NCBI RefSeq assembly: GCF_024748615.1
Contig: NZ_CP087168.1
Coordinates: 496,001-560,000 of the forward strand
Source: Pseudomonas sp. B21-048
Lineage (GTDB): Bacteria > Pseudomonadota > Gammaproteobacteria > Pseudomonadales > Pseudomonadaceae
Length of the DNA stretch: 64,000 nt
Direction of reading: 5' to 3'
Position 1 is the first letter of the stretch; every line of letters begins with the position of its first letter. The translations under genes and the position numbers were made by a program. Under the pieces are notes generated by a model. It did not search any database and was not told the origin of the DNA. It saw only the letters and a program-made list of their open reading frames with translations. This document shows positions 16,896 to 27,178 of the stretch, piece by piece.

Positions 16896-18173
16896 ATGAA
16901 TAGAACTCTCTACACCGCGCTGTTTTATCTGGGGCTGCCATGGGTAGCGATTCGGCTTTGGCTGCGGGCGCGTAAGGCGCCGGCGTATGCCAAGCGCATT
17001 GGCGAGCGTTTCTCCCTTGCGCTGCCGGCGATGAAGCCGGGCGGCCTCTGGGTGCATGCGGTGTCGGTGGGCGAAAGCATCGCCGCGGCGCCGATGATTC
17101 GTGCCTTGCTGCAACGCTATCCGACGCTGCCGATCACCGTCACCTGCATGACCCCGACCGGCTCCGAGCGCATCCAGGCACTGTTCGCCAACGAGCCGCG
17201 CATTCAGCACTGCTATTTGCCGTACGACTTGCCTTGCGCAGCAAAGCGATTCCTTGATCGGGCCCGGCCGAAACTGGCGGTAATCATGGAAACCGAGCTC
17301 TGGCCCAACCATATCCACCAATGCGCCAAACGCGGGATTCCCGTGGCGCTGGCCAATGCGCGACTGTCCGAGCGTTCGGCCAAAGGCTATGGCCGCTTCC
17401 ATAAACTGACCCGGCCGATGCTCGCCGAGATGAGCCTGTTCGCGGTGCAGACCGAAGCCGAGGCGCAGCGCTTCCGGGATTTGGGCGCACGCCCGGAAAC
17501 CGTTGAAGTGACCGGTTCGATCAAGTTCGACCTGACCATCGACCCGCAACTGCTGCAGCGTGCCAGCGAATTGCGTGCGCAGTGGCAGGCACAGGATCGC
17601 CCGGTGTGGATCGCCGCAAGTACGCATGAAGGTGAAGACGAGGTGGTGCTGGCTGCCCATCGTCGACTGCTGGCCAGTCATCCCGATGCCTTGCTGATTC
17701 TGGTGCCGCGTCATCCGGAACGTTTCAACCCTGTGTTCGAATTGTGCCGACAGCAGGATTTCGCCACGGTACGGCGTTCGTCGGGCGAGCCGGTTACCGC
17801 AGACACTTCGGTGCTTTTGGGCGACACCATGGGCGAGTTGTTGTTTCTCTATGCGTTGGCCGACAGCGCGTTTGTCGGCGGCAGCCTGGTGCCGAACGGC
17901 GGTCATAACCTGCTGGAGCCGGCGGCCTTGGCCAAACCGGTGCTCAGCGGGCCGCACCTGTTCAACTTCCTCGAAATCGCCGCGCAGTTGCGCAGCGCCG
18001 GGGCGTTGGCCGAGGTCGATGATGCTGAGGGTCTGGCGCTGGCGGTGCAGCGGCTGTTCGAATTACCGAGCGATGCGCAGCGGATGGCAGAGGCGGGGCT
18101 GAAAGTGATGCGCACCAATCAGGGCGCGTTGCAGCGGTTGCTGGATGGGTTGGGGCGGTTGATCGAGCGTTAG
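16896..18173 (+). CDS. waaA: 3-deoxy-D-manno-octulosonic acid transferase WaaA (KdtA)
   Basis: This 425-residue GT30 enzyme adds Kdo from CMP-Kdo to lipid IVA at the inner membrane. It has an N-terminal anchoring helix (YTALFYLGLPWVAIRLWL), the acceptor-side base in WVHAVSVGESIAA, and the donor-side signature METELWPNH. The C-terminal half shows VPRHPERFNPV and GGSLVPNGGHNLLEPAALAKP. Length and motifs are normal. The frame is open further upstream into the LysR gene, but the ATG at 16896 gives the standard N-terminus. It ends at a strong bidirectional terminator shared with the opposing TolC-like gene. Confidence 0.96.
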   Translation: MNRTLYTALFYLGLPWVAIRLWLRARKAPAYAKRIGERFSLALPAMKPGGLWVHAVSVGESIAAAPMIRALLQRYPTLPITVTCMTPTGSERIQALFANEPRIQHCYLPYDLPCAAKRFLDRARPKLAVIMETELWPNHIHQCAKRGIPVALANARLSERSAKGYGRFHKLTRPMLAEMSLFAVQTEAEAQRFRDLGARPETVEVTGSIKFDLTIDPQLLQRASELRAQWQAQDRPVWIAASTHEGEDEVVLAAHRRLLASHPDALLILVPRHPERFNPVFELCRQQDFATVRRSSGEPVTADTSVLLGDTMGELLFLYALADSAFVGGSLVPNGGHNLLEPAALAKPVLSGPHLFNFLEIAAQLRSAGALAEVDDAEGLALAVQRLFELPSDAQRMAEAGLKVMRTNQGALQRLLDGLGRLIER

Positions 18174-18191
18174 ACCGAGTTGCCTGAAGCA

Positions 18192-18234
18192 AAAAGATCG
18201 TCCGAACGCGGCCCGAGCCTTCGGACGATCTTTT
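18192..18234. terminator. Bidirectional rho-independent terminator between waaA and tolC
   Basis: A 15-base perfect stem (AAAAGATCGTCCGAA with TTCGGACGATCTTTT) closes a 13-base loop and has A-runs on one side and T-runs on the other, so it can end transcription in both directions. The TolC-like stop codon lies only 5 bases beyond it. Confidence 0.9.
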
Positions 18235-18238
18235 GCTT

Positions 18239-19678
18239 TTATTGAGCCGGATTAGCCCGTAATTGCTCCGCCGCAGCCTTGGCCAGATCCGGTGGCAGGA
18301 AGTCCTTGTCCGGGTTGTAATCGGCTTTGAGATAACGCGTCAAATCCTGCAAATCCCCCGGGTTCAAGGTGCCAGCAGCCTGCTTCAGGCGCAGGTTGTC
18401 GAGGATGTAGTCGTAGCGGGTGTTGTTGTAGTTGCGCACCGAGGTGTACAGCTGACGCTGGGCATCGAGCACGTCGACGATGTTGCGCGTCCCCACTTGA
18501 TAACCGATTTCGGTCGCTTCCACCGCGCTCTGGTTGGAGATGATCGACTGCCGGCGGGCCTGCACCTGCTCGACGTCGGTGTTCACGGCGCGGTGCAGGT
18601 TGCGGGTGTTTTCCACGACCTGACGGCGCAGCGCTTCGCGTTGTTGTTCGGTCTGATCCAGCCGTGAGTAAGACTCGCGTACCTGGGAGCTGGTCAGACC
18701 GCCGCTGTAGATCGGGATGCTCAATTGCAGGCCAACCGTGCGCTGCTCGACATCGCCACCGTAACGCACGCCGTTCGGGTTCGGGTTGGTAAAGCCGAGG
18801 GCGTCGTTGTCACCTTTCTGGTATTGCGCGACCGCATCCAGGGTCGGCGCATGTCCGGCCTTGCGCTGCTTGAGGGTTTCCTCGGCGGCGCTCACCGCGT
18901 AATTACTGGCCAGCAGATTGAGGTTCTGCTTGGCGGCGGTGTCGACCCAGGCTTTGGCATCGTTCGGTGCCGGCGGCAGGATCGGCAAGGTATGGACGAT
19001 GCCCTGGATCGAGTTGTACTGGCGGTTGGTCAGGGTGATCAGCGCTTCGAACGCGTCGTCCACCTGACGTTGAGCGAGAATCCGGTTGGCCCGCGCCGTG
19101 TCGTAACTGGCTTGGGACTGCAGCACGTCGGTCTTGTCCGACAGGCCGACATCAAAGCGCTCGTTGGACTGGTCGAGTTGACGCTTGAACGCCGCTTCTT
19201 CGGCCTTGGTCGAGGCCAGGGTGTCCTGGCTGCGCAGCACGTTGAAATAGCTTTCGGCGCTTTGCAGAATCAGGTTCTGTTCGGTGGCCGAGAGTTGCAA
19301 GGCGGCCTGTTCGTTGACGTCCTTGGCGGCCTGCAACTGGAACCAGCGATCGGCGCGGAAAATCGGTTGTGCCAGGGTCGCCTGATACACCGTGCCACTG
19401 CGGGTCGAGGTCAGCGATGGCTGATCAATCGAGGTGCGGGTATTGTTCAGGTCGGCACCGGCGGACAGGTTGGGCAACAGCCCGGCGCGGGCCTGGGGCA
19501 CGACTTCCTTCTGGGCACCATATTGAGCGCGGGCAGCGGCGATGTCGGCGTTGTTGTCCACCGCTTCCTGATAGACGCTGACCAGATCCGTCTTGGTCGA
19601 TAAGGGCGCTTCTGCTGCCCAGGCCATTCCATTGGACGCACAAGACACGGCAAGGGCCAGTGAGAGTTTGCGCAGCAT
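18239..19678 (-). CDS. tolC: TolC family outer membrane channel protein
   Basis: This 479-residue precursor has a signal peptide (MLRKLSLALAVSCASNGMAWA, cleaved near residue 21-22) and two tandem outer-membrane efflux repeats. Repeat one runs through LVSVYQEAVDNNADIAAARA and GLLPNLSAGA; repeat two includes LQLSIPIYSGGLTSSQVRES and TEIGYQVGTRNIVDVLDAQR. The closed trimer forms an outer-membrane beta barrel with a periplasmic alpha-helical tunnel used by type I secretion and efflux systems. No inner-membrane partner is adjacent. It is transcribed away from the thiC riboswitch and shares a terminator with waaA. The symbol is by family and synteny. Confidence 0.9.
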   Translation of the reverse strand: MLRKLSLALAVSCASNGMAWAAEAPLSTKTDLVSVYQEAVDNNADIAAARAQYGAQKEVVPQARAGLLPNLSAGADLNNTRTSIDQPSLTSTRSGTVYQATLAQPIFRADRWFQLQAAKDVNEQAALQLSATEQNLILQSAESYFNVLRSQDTLASTKAEEAAFKRQLDQSNERFDVGLSDKTDVLQSQASYDTARANRILAQRQVDDAFEALITLTNRQYNSIQGIVHTLPILPPAPNDAKAWVDTAAKQNLNLLASNYAVSAAEETLKQRKAGHAPTLDAVAQYQKGDNDALGFTNPNPNGVRYGGDVEQRTVGLQLSIPIYSGGLTSSQVRESYSRLDQTEQQREALRRQVVENTRNLHRAVNTDVEQVQARRQSIISNQSAVEATEIGYQVGTRNIVDVLDAQRQLYTSVRNYNNTRYDYILDNLRLKQAAGTLNPGDLQDLTRYLKADYNPDKDFLPPDLAKAAAEQLRANPAQ

Positions 19679-19849
19679 GAGGCTATCCCTAAAAATTACG
19701 CTGATAATTTGAGCGCCAAGGCTACGGCGCGGGAGGCTGCAGCGTCAAGGCCGAGCGTCAAGGCGCGGCACGGCGTAGCGAGTGTAGTTGCACGCGCGTA
19801 CAGCAACAATCGGTTAATGATGCCATTCATCACGGTCATTGCCGCGGCG

Positions 19850-19879
19850 TTGGCGTTCTTTGCCGGTTGTGTCTAGACT
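19850..19879 (+). promoter_or_regulatory. Candidate promoter for the TPP riboswitch-thiC transcript
   Basis: TTGGCG and TAGACT are separated by 18 bases and would start transcription near 19886, exactly at the first base of the riboswitch. The hexamers match the sigma-70 consensus only moderately, so position is the main support. Confidence 0.4.
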
Positions 19880-19887
19880 GGCCGGGT

Positions 19888-19978
19888 TCTTGTCGGGGTG
19901 CCTTGCTATAAGGCTGAGATCGAATAATTTCGGATCCCGTTGAACCTGATCAGGTTAGCGCCTGCGTAGGGAACAAGA
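19888..19978 (+). ncRNA. TPP riboswitch (THI element)
   Basis: The conserved THI-box blocks are present in order: CGGGGTGCC, GGCTGAGA, CCGTTGAACCTGATC, GGTTAG, and CCTGCGTAGGGAACAAGA. Helix P1 pairs TCTTGT (19888-19893) with ACAAGA (19973-19978). It lies 172 bases before the thiC start on the same strand and should repress thiC when thiamine diphosphate is bound. Downstream, a second TCTTGT (20001-20006) can pair with the same ACAAGA, an arrangement that competes with P1. Confidence 0.96.
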
Positions 19979-20069
19979 TTTCTCGTCACCCGGCGAGTCC
20001 TCTTGTGCTTCGTCCGGGATGTTGTTCGACAATCGAACACCCCTCGTGCATCGAGCACAGCACAGCTGA

Positions 20070-22040
<1,971 letters not shown>

Positions 22041-22046
22041 GCCCCA

Positions 22047-22126
22047 AGCGGCAAGCTCCAAGCTGCAAGAAAAAGCAGGTCCTGCTTTGCTTCTAACTTG
22101 TAGCTTGCCGCTTAAAGCTTGCCGCT
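22047..22126. repeat. Inverted repeat between thiC and cytX
   Basis: The left arm AGCGGCAAGCTCCAAGCTGC is matched by a right arm that ends in GTAGCTTGCCGCTT and GCTTGCCGCT. A smaller palindrome lies inside (AAAGCAGG / CCTGCTTT). This is the GCAAGCT-type dispersed palindrome seen in many Pseudomonas intergenic regions. It fills most of the gap between two genes that are probably co-transcribed, so it may tune the relative level of cytX mRNA. Confidence 0.7.
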
Positions 22127-22148
22127 GCTTCTATCGAGATAACCCCCC

Positions 22149-23441
22149 TTGAGCATTCAACCCAGCACTTATTCCCCGGATTGCGCGGTGCCGATCGACA
22201 AGCGTGTCTTCGGCGGCCGTGATCTGTGTTCCCTGTGGTTCTCCCTCGGCATCGGCCTGATGGTATTGCAGACCGGCGCGCTGCTCGCTCCAGGTCTGGG
22301 CCTGTCCGGCTCATTGCTGGCGATTTTTCTCGGCACGCTGGTCGGCGTTCTGTTGCTGGCCGCCGTCGGCGTGATCGGCAGCGACACCGGCCTGTCGTCG
22401 ATGGCCGCGCTCAAACTCAGCTTGGGCCGTCATGGCGCCAGCCTTCCGGCGGTGTTGAACTTGCTGCAACTGATCGGTTGGGGTTCGTTCGAAATCATCG
22501 TGATGCGCGACGCCGCCAGTCTGCTCGGCGCCCGTGCCTTCAGCGAAGGCAGCCTGTGGTCGAATCCGCTGCTGTGGACGCTGTTCTTCGGTGCATTGGC
22601 AACTCTGCTCGCCGTCAGTGGCCCATTGACCTTTGTGCGCAAAATCCTACGCAAGTGGGGCATCTGGCTGCTGCTGGCCGCGTGCATCTGGCTGACCTGG
22701 AACCTGTTCACCAAAGCCGATCTGGCCGCGTTGTGGGCGCAGGCCGGTGATGGTTCGATGCCGTTTGCCGTGGGCTTCGACATAGCGATCGCCATGCCGC
22801 TGTCCTGGCTGCCGCTGATTGCCGACTACTCGCGATTCGGCAAGCGCGCGAAGAATGCTTTCGGCGGTACGGCGCTGGGCTTCTTTATCGGTAACTTCTG
22901 GCTGATGAGCCTGGGCGTGGCCTACACGTTGGCGTTCGCGCCGAGCGGTGAAGTGAATGCCTTGCTGCTGGCGCTGGCCGGTGCAGGTTTGGGGATTCCT
23001 TTGCTGTTGATTCTGCTGGATGAGTCGGAAAATGCTTTTGCCGATATTCACTCGGCGGCGGTGTCCAGCGGGATTCTGTTGCGCTTGAAAGTCGAGCATC
23101 TGGCCTTGGCCATCGGCGTAATCTGCACACTGATCGCCTGTCTGGCGCCATTGGCGCAATACCAGAACTTCCTGCTGCTGATCGGCTCGGTGTTTGCGCC
23201 GCTGTTCGGCGTAGTACTGGTGGATCATTTCATCCTGCGCAAGCGCAGTGCTCATGTAGCGTCAGCCGCATTGCGCTGGCCGGCGTTGCTCGCCTGGTTG
23301 GGCGGGGTGAGTACCTATCATTTGCTGGCCAATCTCTATCCGGACATCGGCGCAACCCTGCCATCGCTGGTACTGGCAGGGCTGCTACAACTGCTGCTCG
23401 GTCGAGCCTTCAGCTACGGCCGGGAAACAGCTCAGGTTTGA
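22149..23441 (+). CDS. cytX: Putative hydroxymethylpyrimidine transporter CytX (NCS1 family)
   Basis: This 430-residue polytopic protein has about twelve membrane segments and the nucleobase-cation-symport-1 pattern. Helix 1 carries the glycine-rich run FSLGIGLMVLQTGALLAPGL, and later come MPLSWLPLIADYSRFGK and LLLIGSVFAPLFGVVLVDHF. CytX proteins are the NCS1 subgroup linked to thiamine genes and are thought to import hydroxymethylpyrimidine. The only suitable start is a TTG at 22149 with no clear ribosome site, which hints at low or coupled translation. It lies downstream of thiC on the same strand, so the same TPP switch probably controls it. Its last 32 bases overlap the end of an opposing lipoprotein gene. 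Confidence 0.85.
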   Translation: MSIQPSTYSPDCAVPIDKRVFGGRDLCSLWFSLGIGLMVLQTGALLAPGLGLSGSLLAIFLGTLVGVLLLAAVGVIGSDTGLSSMAALKLSLGRHGASLPAVLNLLQLIGWGSFEIIVMRDAASLLGARAFSEGSLWSNPLLWTLFFGALATLLAVSGPLTFVRKILRKWGIWLLLAACIWLTWNLFTKADLAALWAQAGDGSMPFAVGFDIAIAMPLSWLPLIADYSRFGKRAKNAFGGTALGFFIGNFWLMSLGVAYTLAFAPSGEVNALLLALAGAGLGIPLLLILLDESENAFADIHSAAVSSGILLRLKVEHLALAIGVICTLIACLAPLAQYQNFLLLIGSVFAPLFGVVLVDHFILRKRSAHVASAALRWPALLAWLGGVSTYHLLANLYPDIGATLPSLVLAGLLQLLLGRAFSYGRETAQV

Positions 23442-24156
23442 AAATACCGTTCAGGCGCGGGTAGGGGATCTTCAGTTCGACGTGGCCCAATGCGTAAGGC
23501 GCAAGGGTGCTTACTTCGTACTTGAGGATCACCCCGCCGTAGGTCAGCGCCACGTTCTGGGTTTTCACGAAGGGCCAGCGCTTCACGAACTCCGGTTCCT
23601 GGTCGAGTTTGGTGCTGATCAGCCAGCTGTTGTGCGCCACTTGGGCTGCTTTCCAGAACGCCTCTTCCTGCCCCGGGATCAACATATCCGACAGTGTCAG
23701 CACTTTATGCTGCTGACGTGAATAGTTGATGAAACCACGACCCGGCGTGCCATGGGCGCCGCCGGTGTCCAGGTAGCTGGACAATTCAACAATCACCAAG
23801 CCGTCATGCTGCTCACGTACCTTGGCTTGCAGGTAGCTGCTGTCATGCGGGCCGGTACTGCTCAAAAACTGCTCGCGATAGGCCGCCAGCGTCGGCGCTA
23901 CGGGGGCGTCGGGTGAGGTGCGGGTCATTTGCAGCAGGCGTTTTTCGATGATGCCGTCAAGCGCAGGCTCATCCGGGAAATGTAGCGTATCGATGTTCAC
24001 CAACGGGCAGTCAGGGGTCGTGCAGTCTGGTTTCAACTGTTCCGAGGTGTCGCGGGTAGTTTCCAGCGGCGCCCGGTAGTTGGGCTGGAACAGACTCTGG
24101 CAAGCGCCCAGGGTCAGGGCGATTGCGGCCACAGAGGCGATTTTAAAAAGCGACAT
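23410..24156 (-). CDS. RsiV/DUF3298-type lipoprotein
   Basis: This 248-residue precursor has a lipoprotein signal ending in the lipobox L-G-A-C (cysteine at residue 19). The mature part shows a DUF3298/DUF4163-type fold (YREQFLSSTGPHDSSYLQAK, GGAHGTPGRGFINYSRQ, VLTLSDMLIPGQEEAFW). In Bacillus, RsiV is an anti-sigma factor that binds lysozyme through this domain. Here no sigma factor is adjacent and there is no anti-sigma N-terminus, so only the periplasmic domain is shared and the role is unknown. Its 3' end overlaps the 3' end of cytX by 32 bases, giving complementary transcripts. Confidence 0.8.
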   Translation of the reverse strand: MSLFKIASVAAIALTLGACQSLFQPNYRAPLETTRDTSEQLKPDCTTPDCPLVNIDTLHFPDEPALDGIIEKRLLQMTRTSPDAPVAPTLAAYREQFLSSTGPHDSSYLQAKVREQHDGLVIVELSSYLDTGGAHGTPGRGFINYSRQQHKVLTLSDMLIPGQEEAFWKAAQVAHNSWLISTKLDQEPEFVKRWPFVKTQNVALTYGGVILKYEVSTLAPYALGHVELKIPYPRLNGIFKPELFPGRS

Positions 24157-24332
24157 GGGCGTCCTTCATAAAACAGGGAAAGGCGAAAAGTTACCCGCTT
24201 CGACTCTTAACGAAGCAGTCAGTTCGCCACTAAGCTAATTAGAGTTGGTTTCGCCCTCACCGTCTATCCCGCTGACTGGAAAGGGGCTGCATCAAACATC
24301 GCGGGCGCGTTAGGATGGCGCGAAGTCGAGGT

Positions 24333-24356
24333 TGCAAGTAACAATGCAAGTAACAA
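24333..24356 (+). repeat. Tandem 12-base direct repeat upstream of nudF
   Basis: TGCAAGTAACAA occurs twice with no gap, 41 bases before the nudF start. It may be a tandem binding site or a chance duplication. It lies inside the 240-base region between the lipoprotein gene and nudF. Confidence 0.6.
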
Positions 24357-24396
24357 AAAGGAGCCTCGAATCGGATTTGCAGTAAAGAGGATTGTC

Positions 24397-25014
24397 ATGA
24401 CTGATTTTGCCAACGCTATTCCGACCGCCGTTGATATCGTTCGGCGCGAAAAGTGCTACGAGGGCTTCTATAAGCTTGATCGCGTGCACTTGCGCCACGA
24501 ATTGTTCGCCGGTGGCATGAGTCGCGAGATCAATCGTGAATTGTTTGTTCGTCACGATGCGGTGTGCGTATTGCCTTACGATCCTCAGCGCGACGAAGTG
24601 GTGCTGATCGAGCAGTTTCGCGTCGGCGCCATGGGCAAGACCGACAACCCGTGGCTGATCGAGCTGGTCGCCGGTCTGATCGACAAGGATGAAGTACCGG
24701 AAGAAGTTGCTCACCGCGAAGCGCAGGAGGAAGCTGGGCTTGTATTCGGGGCACTCTGGCCGATAACCAAATATTTTCCATCGCCGGGTGGCAGTAACGA
24801 ATTTGTGCATTTGTATCTGGGGCGTTGCGACAGTACCGGGGTTGGCGGCCTGCATGGTCTGGAGGAAGAGGCAGAAGATATCCGCGTCACGGTCTGGGCG
24901 TTCGAAGATGCCCTGCAAGCCGTACGCGACGGACGTATTGCCAACGCGCCAAGCATCATTGCCTTGCAATGGCTGGCTTTGAACCGCGTTGAAGTGAGGG
25001 GGTTATGGTCGTAA
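24397..25014 (+). CDS. nudF: ADP-ribose pyrophosphatase (Nudix hydrolase) NudF
   Basis: This 205-residue hydrolase contains a complete Nudix box, G-x5-E-x7-REUxEExGU, at residues 93-115 (GLIDKDEVPEEVAHREAQEE and on). The region before it (VVLIEQFRVGAMGKTDNPWL) and after it (SPGGSNEFVHLYLGRCD) are ADP-ribose pyrophosphatase features. It cleaves ADP-ribose to AMP and ribose 5-phosphate, preventing non-enzymatic ADP-ribosylation. AGAGGA lies 8 bases before the ATG. The next gene starts 10 bases inside its 3' end, so the two are coupled, and cpdA and yqiA follow on the same strand. Confidence 0.93.
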   Translation: MTDFANAIPTAVDIVRREKCYEGFYKLDRVHLRHELFAGGMSREINRELFVRHDAVCVLPYDPQRDEVVLIEQFRVGAMGKTDNPWLIELVAGLIDKDEVPEEVAHREAQEEAGLVFGALWPITKYFPSPGGSNEFVHLYLGRCDSTGVGGLHGLEEEAEDIRVTVWAFEDALQAVRDGRIANAPSIIALQWLALNRVEVRGLWS

Positions 25015-25457
25015 ACAAGCTGCGCGATCGCTACCGGATTGACCTCGTGGGGCTGCAAGCCTCCTGCGAGGCCAACTACGCGCGCCTGATGCGACTGCTG
25101 CCGGATATGCGTAGCGAGCCGCAGGCGCGGCGCATTGCCGTGACCCACGGCGACCAGATGCTTGGCGTGCTGGCCCTGGAAGTGTTGCAAGTCTGCCCGT
25201 ACACCACGACCCTGCAAGTGCGCCAGGAACACAGTCTGCCGTGGCTGCCGGTGCCGCAACTGGAAGTTCAGGTCTATCACGACGCGTGCATGGCCGAGGT
25301 CGTCAGCGCTGAGCATGCACGACGCTTCCGGGGCATCTATCCTTACCCGAACGCCGCGATGCATCAGCCGGATGAAAAAGCTCAGCTCAATCTGTTCTTG
25401 GGGGAATGGCTGAGTCACTGTCTGGCATGTGGGCACGAGTACGCAGTCGTTCGGTAG
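25005..25457 (+). CDS. DUF1249 domain protein
   Basis: This 150-residue soluble protein matches the DUF1249 family, with LRDRYRIDLVGLQASCEANY near the N-terminus, the middle strand LEVQVYHDACMAEV and the conserved end YPYPNAAMHQPDEKAQLN plus LGEWLSHCL. Function is unknown. The family regularly lies between nudF and cpdA in gamma-proteobacteria, so it may act with them. A GAGGGGG ribosome site lies inside the nudF coding region and the genes overlap by 10 bases. Confidence 0.88.
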   Translation: MVVNKLRDRYRIDLVGLQASCEANYARLMRLLPDMRSEPQARRIAVTHGDQMLGVLALEVLQVCPYTTTLQVRQEHSLPWLPVPQLEVQVYHDACMAEVVSAEHARRFRGIYPYPNAAMHQPDEKAQLNLFLGEWLSHCLACGHEYAVVR

Positions 25458-25555
25458 TTGTGAACTGCGTCCGGTTCACAGGTTTCCTCTTTTGATCGCC
25501 CCCCAGCATAATTGCGGCACTTATCCATCCCGTGATCACGCCCTGGGAGAACGCC

Positions 25556-26371
25556 TTGCCGAGCGTATCCACATTGACCACCGCCGATCCGGCGTTGCTG
25601 GTGCAACTCTCCGACAGCCATCTGTTTGCCGAGGCGCACGGGACGTTGCTGGGCATGAATACCCGCGACAGCCTGCAAAAAGTCATTGAGCTGGTAAAAC
25701 TTCAGCAGCCGCAGACCGACCTGATCATTGCCAGTGGTGATCTTTCGCAGGACGGGACGCTGGAGTCGTATCAGCTGTTTCGCGACCTGACCCGGCAGAT
25801 CGATGCGCCGGCACGCTGGATACCCGGTAATCATGACGAGCCGCAGATCATGGCCAAGGCAGCCGTGCAGAGTGCGCTGCTGGAACCGGTGGTGGACATC
25901 GGCAACTGGCGCGTCACCTTGCTCGACTCTGCGGTGCCAGGCTCGGTGCCGGGGTATTTGCAGGATGAGCAGTTGCAGTTGCTGGCCCGTTCATTGAGTG
26001 AGGCGCCGCAGCGACATCATCTGGTGTGTTTCCATCATCATCCGGTATCAATCGGGTGTGCGTGGATGGAGCCCATCGGGTTACGCAATCCAGAAACGTT
26101 GTTCGCGGTGCTGGATCGCTTTCCACAGGTGCGTGCGGTGTTGTGGGGGCATGTGCATCAGGAAATTGACCAGATGCGCAACGGTGTTCGCCTGATTGCA
26201 TCGCCTTCGACCTGCATTCAGTTCGAGCCGGGCAGTGATGATTTCAAGGTGAGCGAGCAGGCGCCGGGTTATCGGTGGTTGCGGCTGTTGCCGGATGGTC
26301 GGCTGGAAACGGGTGTGGAACGCGTCACCGGGTTCGATTTCCAGGTGGATTACGGCTCCAACGGCTACTGA
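25556..26371 (+). CDS. cpdA: 3',5'-cyclic-AMP phosphodiesterase CpdA
   Basis: This 271-residue metallophosphoesterase hydrolyses cAMP and so sets the level available to Vfr/CRP. Metal-binding motifs appear in order: LVQLSDSHL (D20, H22), ASGDLSQDG, PGNHDE, HHHP and WGHVHQE. The frame also has a GTG at 25532, but the TTG at 25556 has GGGAG at the right distance and gives the family N-terminus, so I chose it. It follows the DUF1249 gene by about 98 bases and precedes yqiA. Confidence 0.93.
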   Translation: MPSVSTLTTADPALLVQLSDSHLFAEAHGTLLGMNTRDSLQKVIELVKLQQPQTDLIIASGDLSQDGTLESYQLFRDLTRQIDAPARWIPGNHDEPQIMAKAAVQSALLEPVVDIGNWRVTLLDSAVPGSVPGYLQDEQLQLLARSLSEAPQRHHLVCFHHHPVSIGCAWMEPIGLRNPETLFAVLDRFPQVRAVLWGHVHQEIDQMRNGVRLIASPSTCIQFEPGSDDFKVSEQAPGYRWLRLLPDGRLETGVERVTGFDFQVDYGSNGY

Positions 26372-26402
26372 CACTTTTCCCGCAGATGTGCCGATTTCCA
26401 CT

Positions 26403-26426
26403 GTAGGAGCCTTCGGCAGCTCCTAC
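26403..26426. repeat. Short palindrome (GTAGGAGC type)
   Basis: GTAGGAGC and GCTCCTAC flank CTTCGGCA, giving a small hairpin between cpdA and yqiA. It is related to the longer palindrome at 47445-47488, which has the same GTAGGAGC ends. Confidence 0.65.
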
Positions 26427-26517
26427 GGGGGGCTCTTCATTTCCATGCATGTCGGCAACCAACACGCCCCGACACCCTGTAAACTGCGCCTCTTTACCCG
26501 ACGCACAAGGCGCTCAA

Positions 26518-27126
26518 ATGTCTGGTTCGATTCTTTATATCCACGGTTTCAACAGCGCGCCGGCGTCGAAAAAGGCCTGCCAGTTGATCAATGTGATGGA
26601 ACGGCTGGGCTTGAGCGATCAGTTGCGAGTGCCGGCCTTGCATCATCATCCCCGCGAGGCCATCGGTCAGCTGGAGCAGGCGATTGCCGAGCTGGGGCGG
26701 CCGCTGCTGGTCGGCAGCTCACTCGGCGGCTACTATGCGACTCACTTGGCCGAGCGCCATGGCTTGAAAGCCCTGTTGATCAATCCTGCCGTCAGCCCGC
26801 ACCGGATGTTCGACGGGTTCCTGGGGACGCAGAAAAACCTGTACACCGACGAGACCTGGGAAATGACCCGCGACCACGTAACGGCCCTGGCCGAGCTGGA
26901 AGTGCCGGCACCCCAGGATCCGCAGTGGTTTCAAGTGTGGTTGCAGACCGGCGATGAAACGCTGGATTATCGCCTCGCCCAGCAGTATTACCGGGCCTGT
27001 GCCTTGCGCATCCAGGCGGGCGGCGACCATAGTTTCCAAGGTTTTGCCGAGCGATTGCCGGCAATGTTGAGTTTCGCCGGCATCGGCGCAGATTTGTATC
27101 AGGCGATTGATTTCACTGCACTGTGA
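26518..27126 (+). CDS. yqiA: YqiA/YcfP-type alpha/beta hydrolase (esterase)
   Basis: This 202-residue protein has the alpha/beta hydrolase start ILYIHGFNSAPASKKA, a nucleophile elbow G-S-S-L-G (S68), and a C-terminal histidine in AGGDHSFQGF. It matches the UPF0227/YqiA esterase family, which hydrolyses short-chain esters; the natural substrate is unknown. I chose ATG 26518 because the residues encoded upstream are not family-like. The gene lies between cpdA and parE, the conserved order in many gamma-proteobacteria. The 53-base gap to parE suggests co-transcription. Confidence 0.88.
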   Translation: MSGSILYIHGFNSAPASKKACQLINVMERLGLSDQLRVPALHHHPREAIGQLEQAIAELGRPLLVGSSLGGYYATHLAERHGLKALLINPAVSPHRMFDGFLGTQKNLYTDETWEMTRDHVTALAELEVPAPQDPQWFQVWLQTGDETLDYRLAQQYYRACALRIQAGGDHSFQGFAERLPAMLSFAGIGADLYQAIDFTAL

Positions 27127-27178
27127 TTTGTCGCCTCTTTTTCACAGAACACTTTTTACAGGCGGACGACGAGACCCC

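Noticed and set aside
23410..24156. Anti-sigma factor function for the RsiV-like lipoprotein
   Set aside because: There is no cytoplasmic anti-sigma segment and no neighbouring ECF sigma gene.
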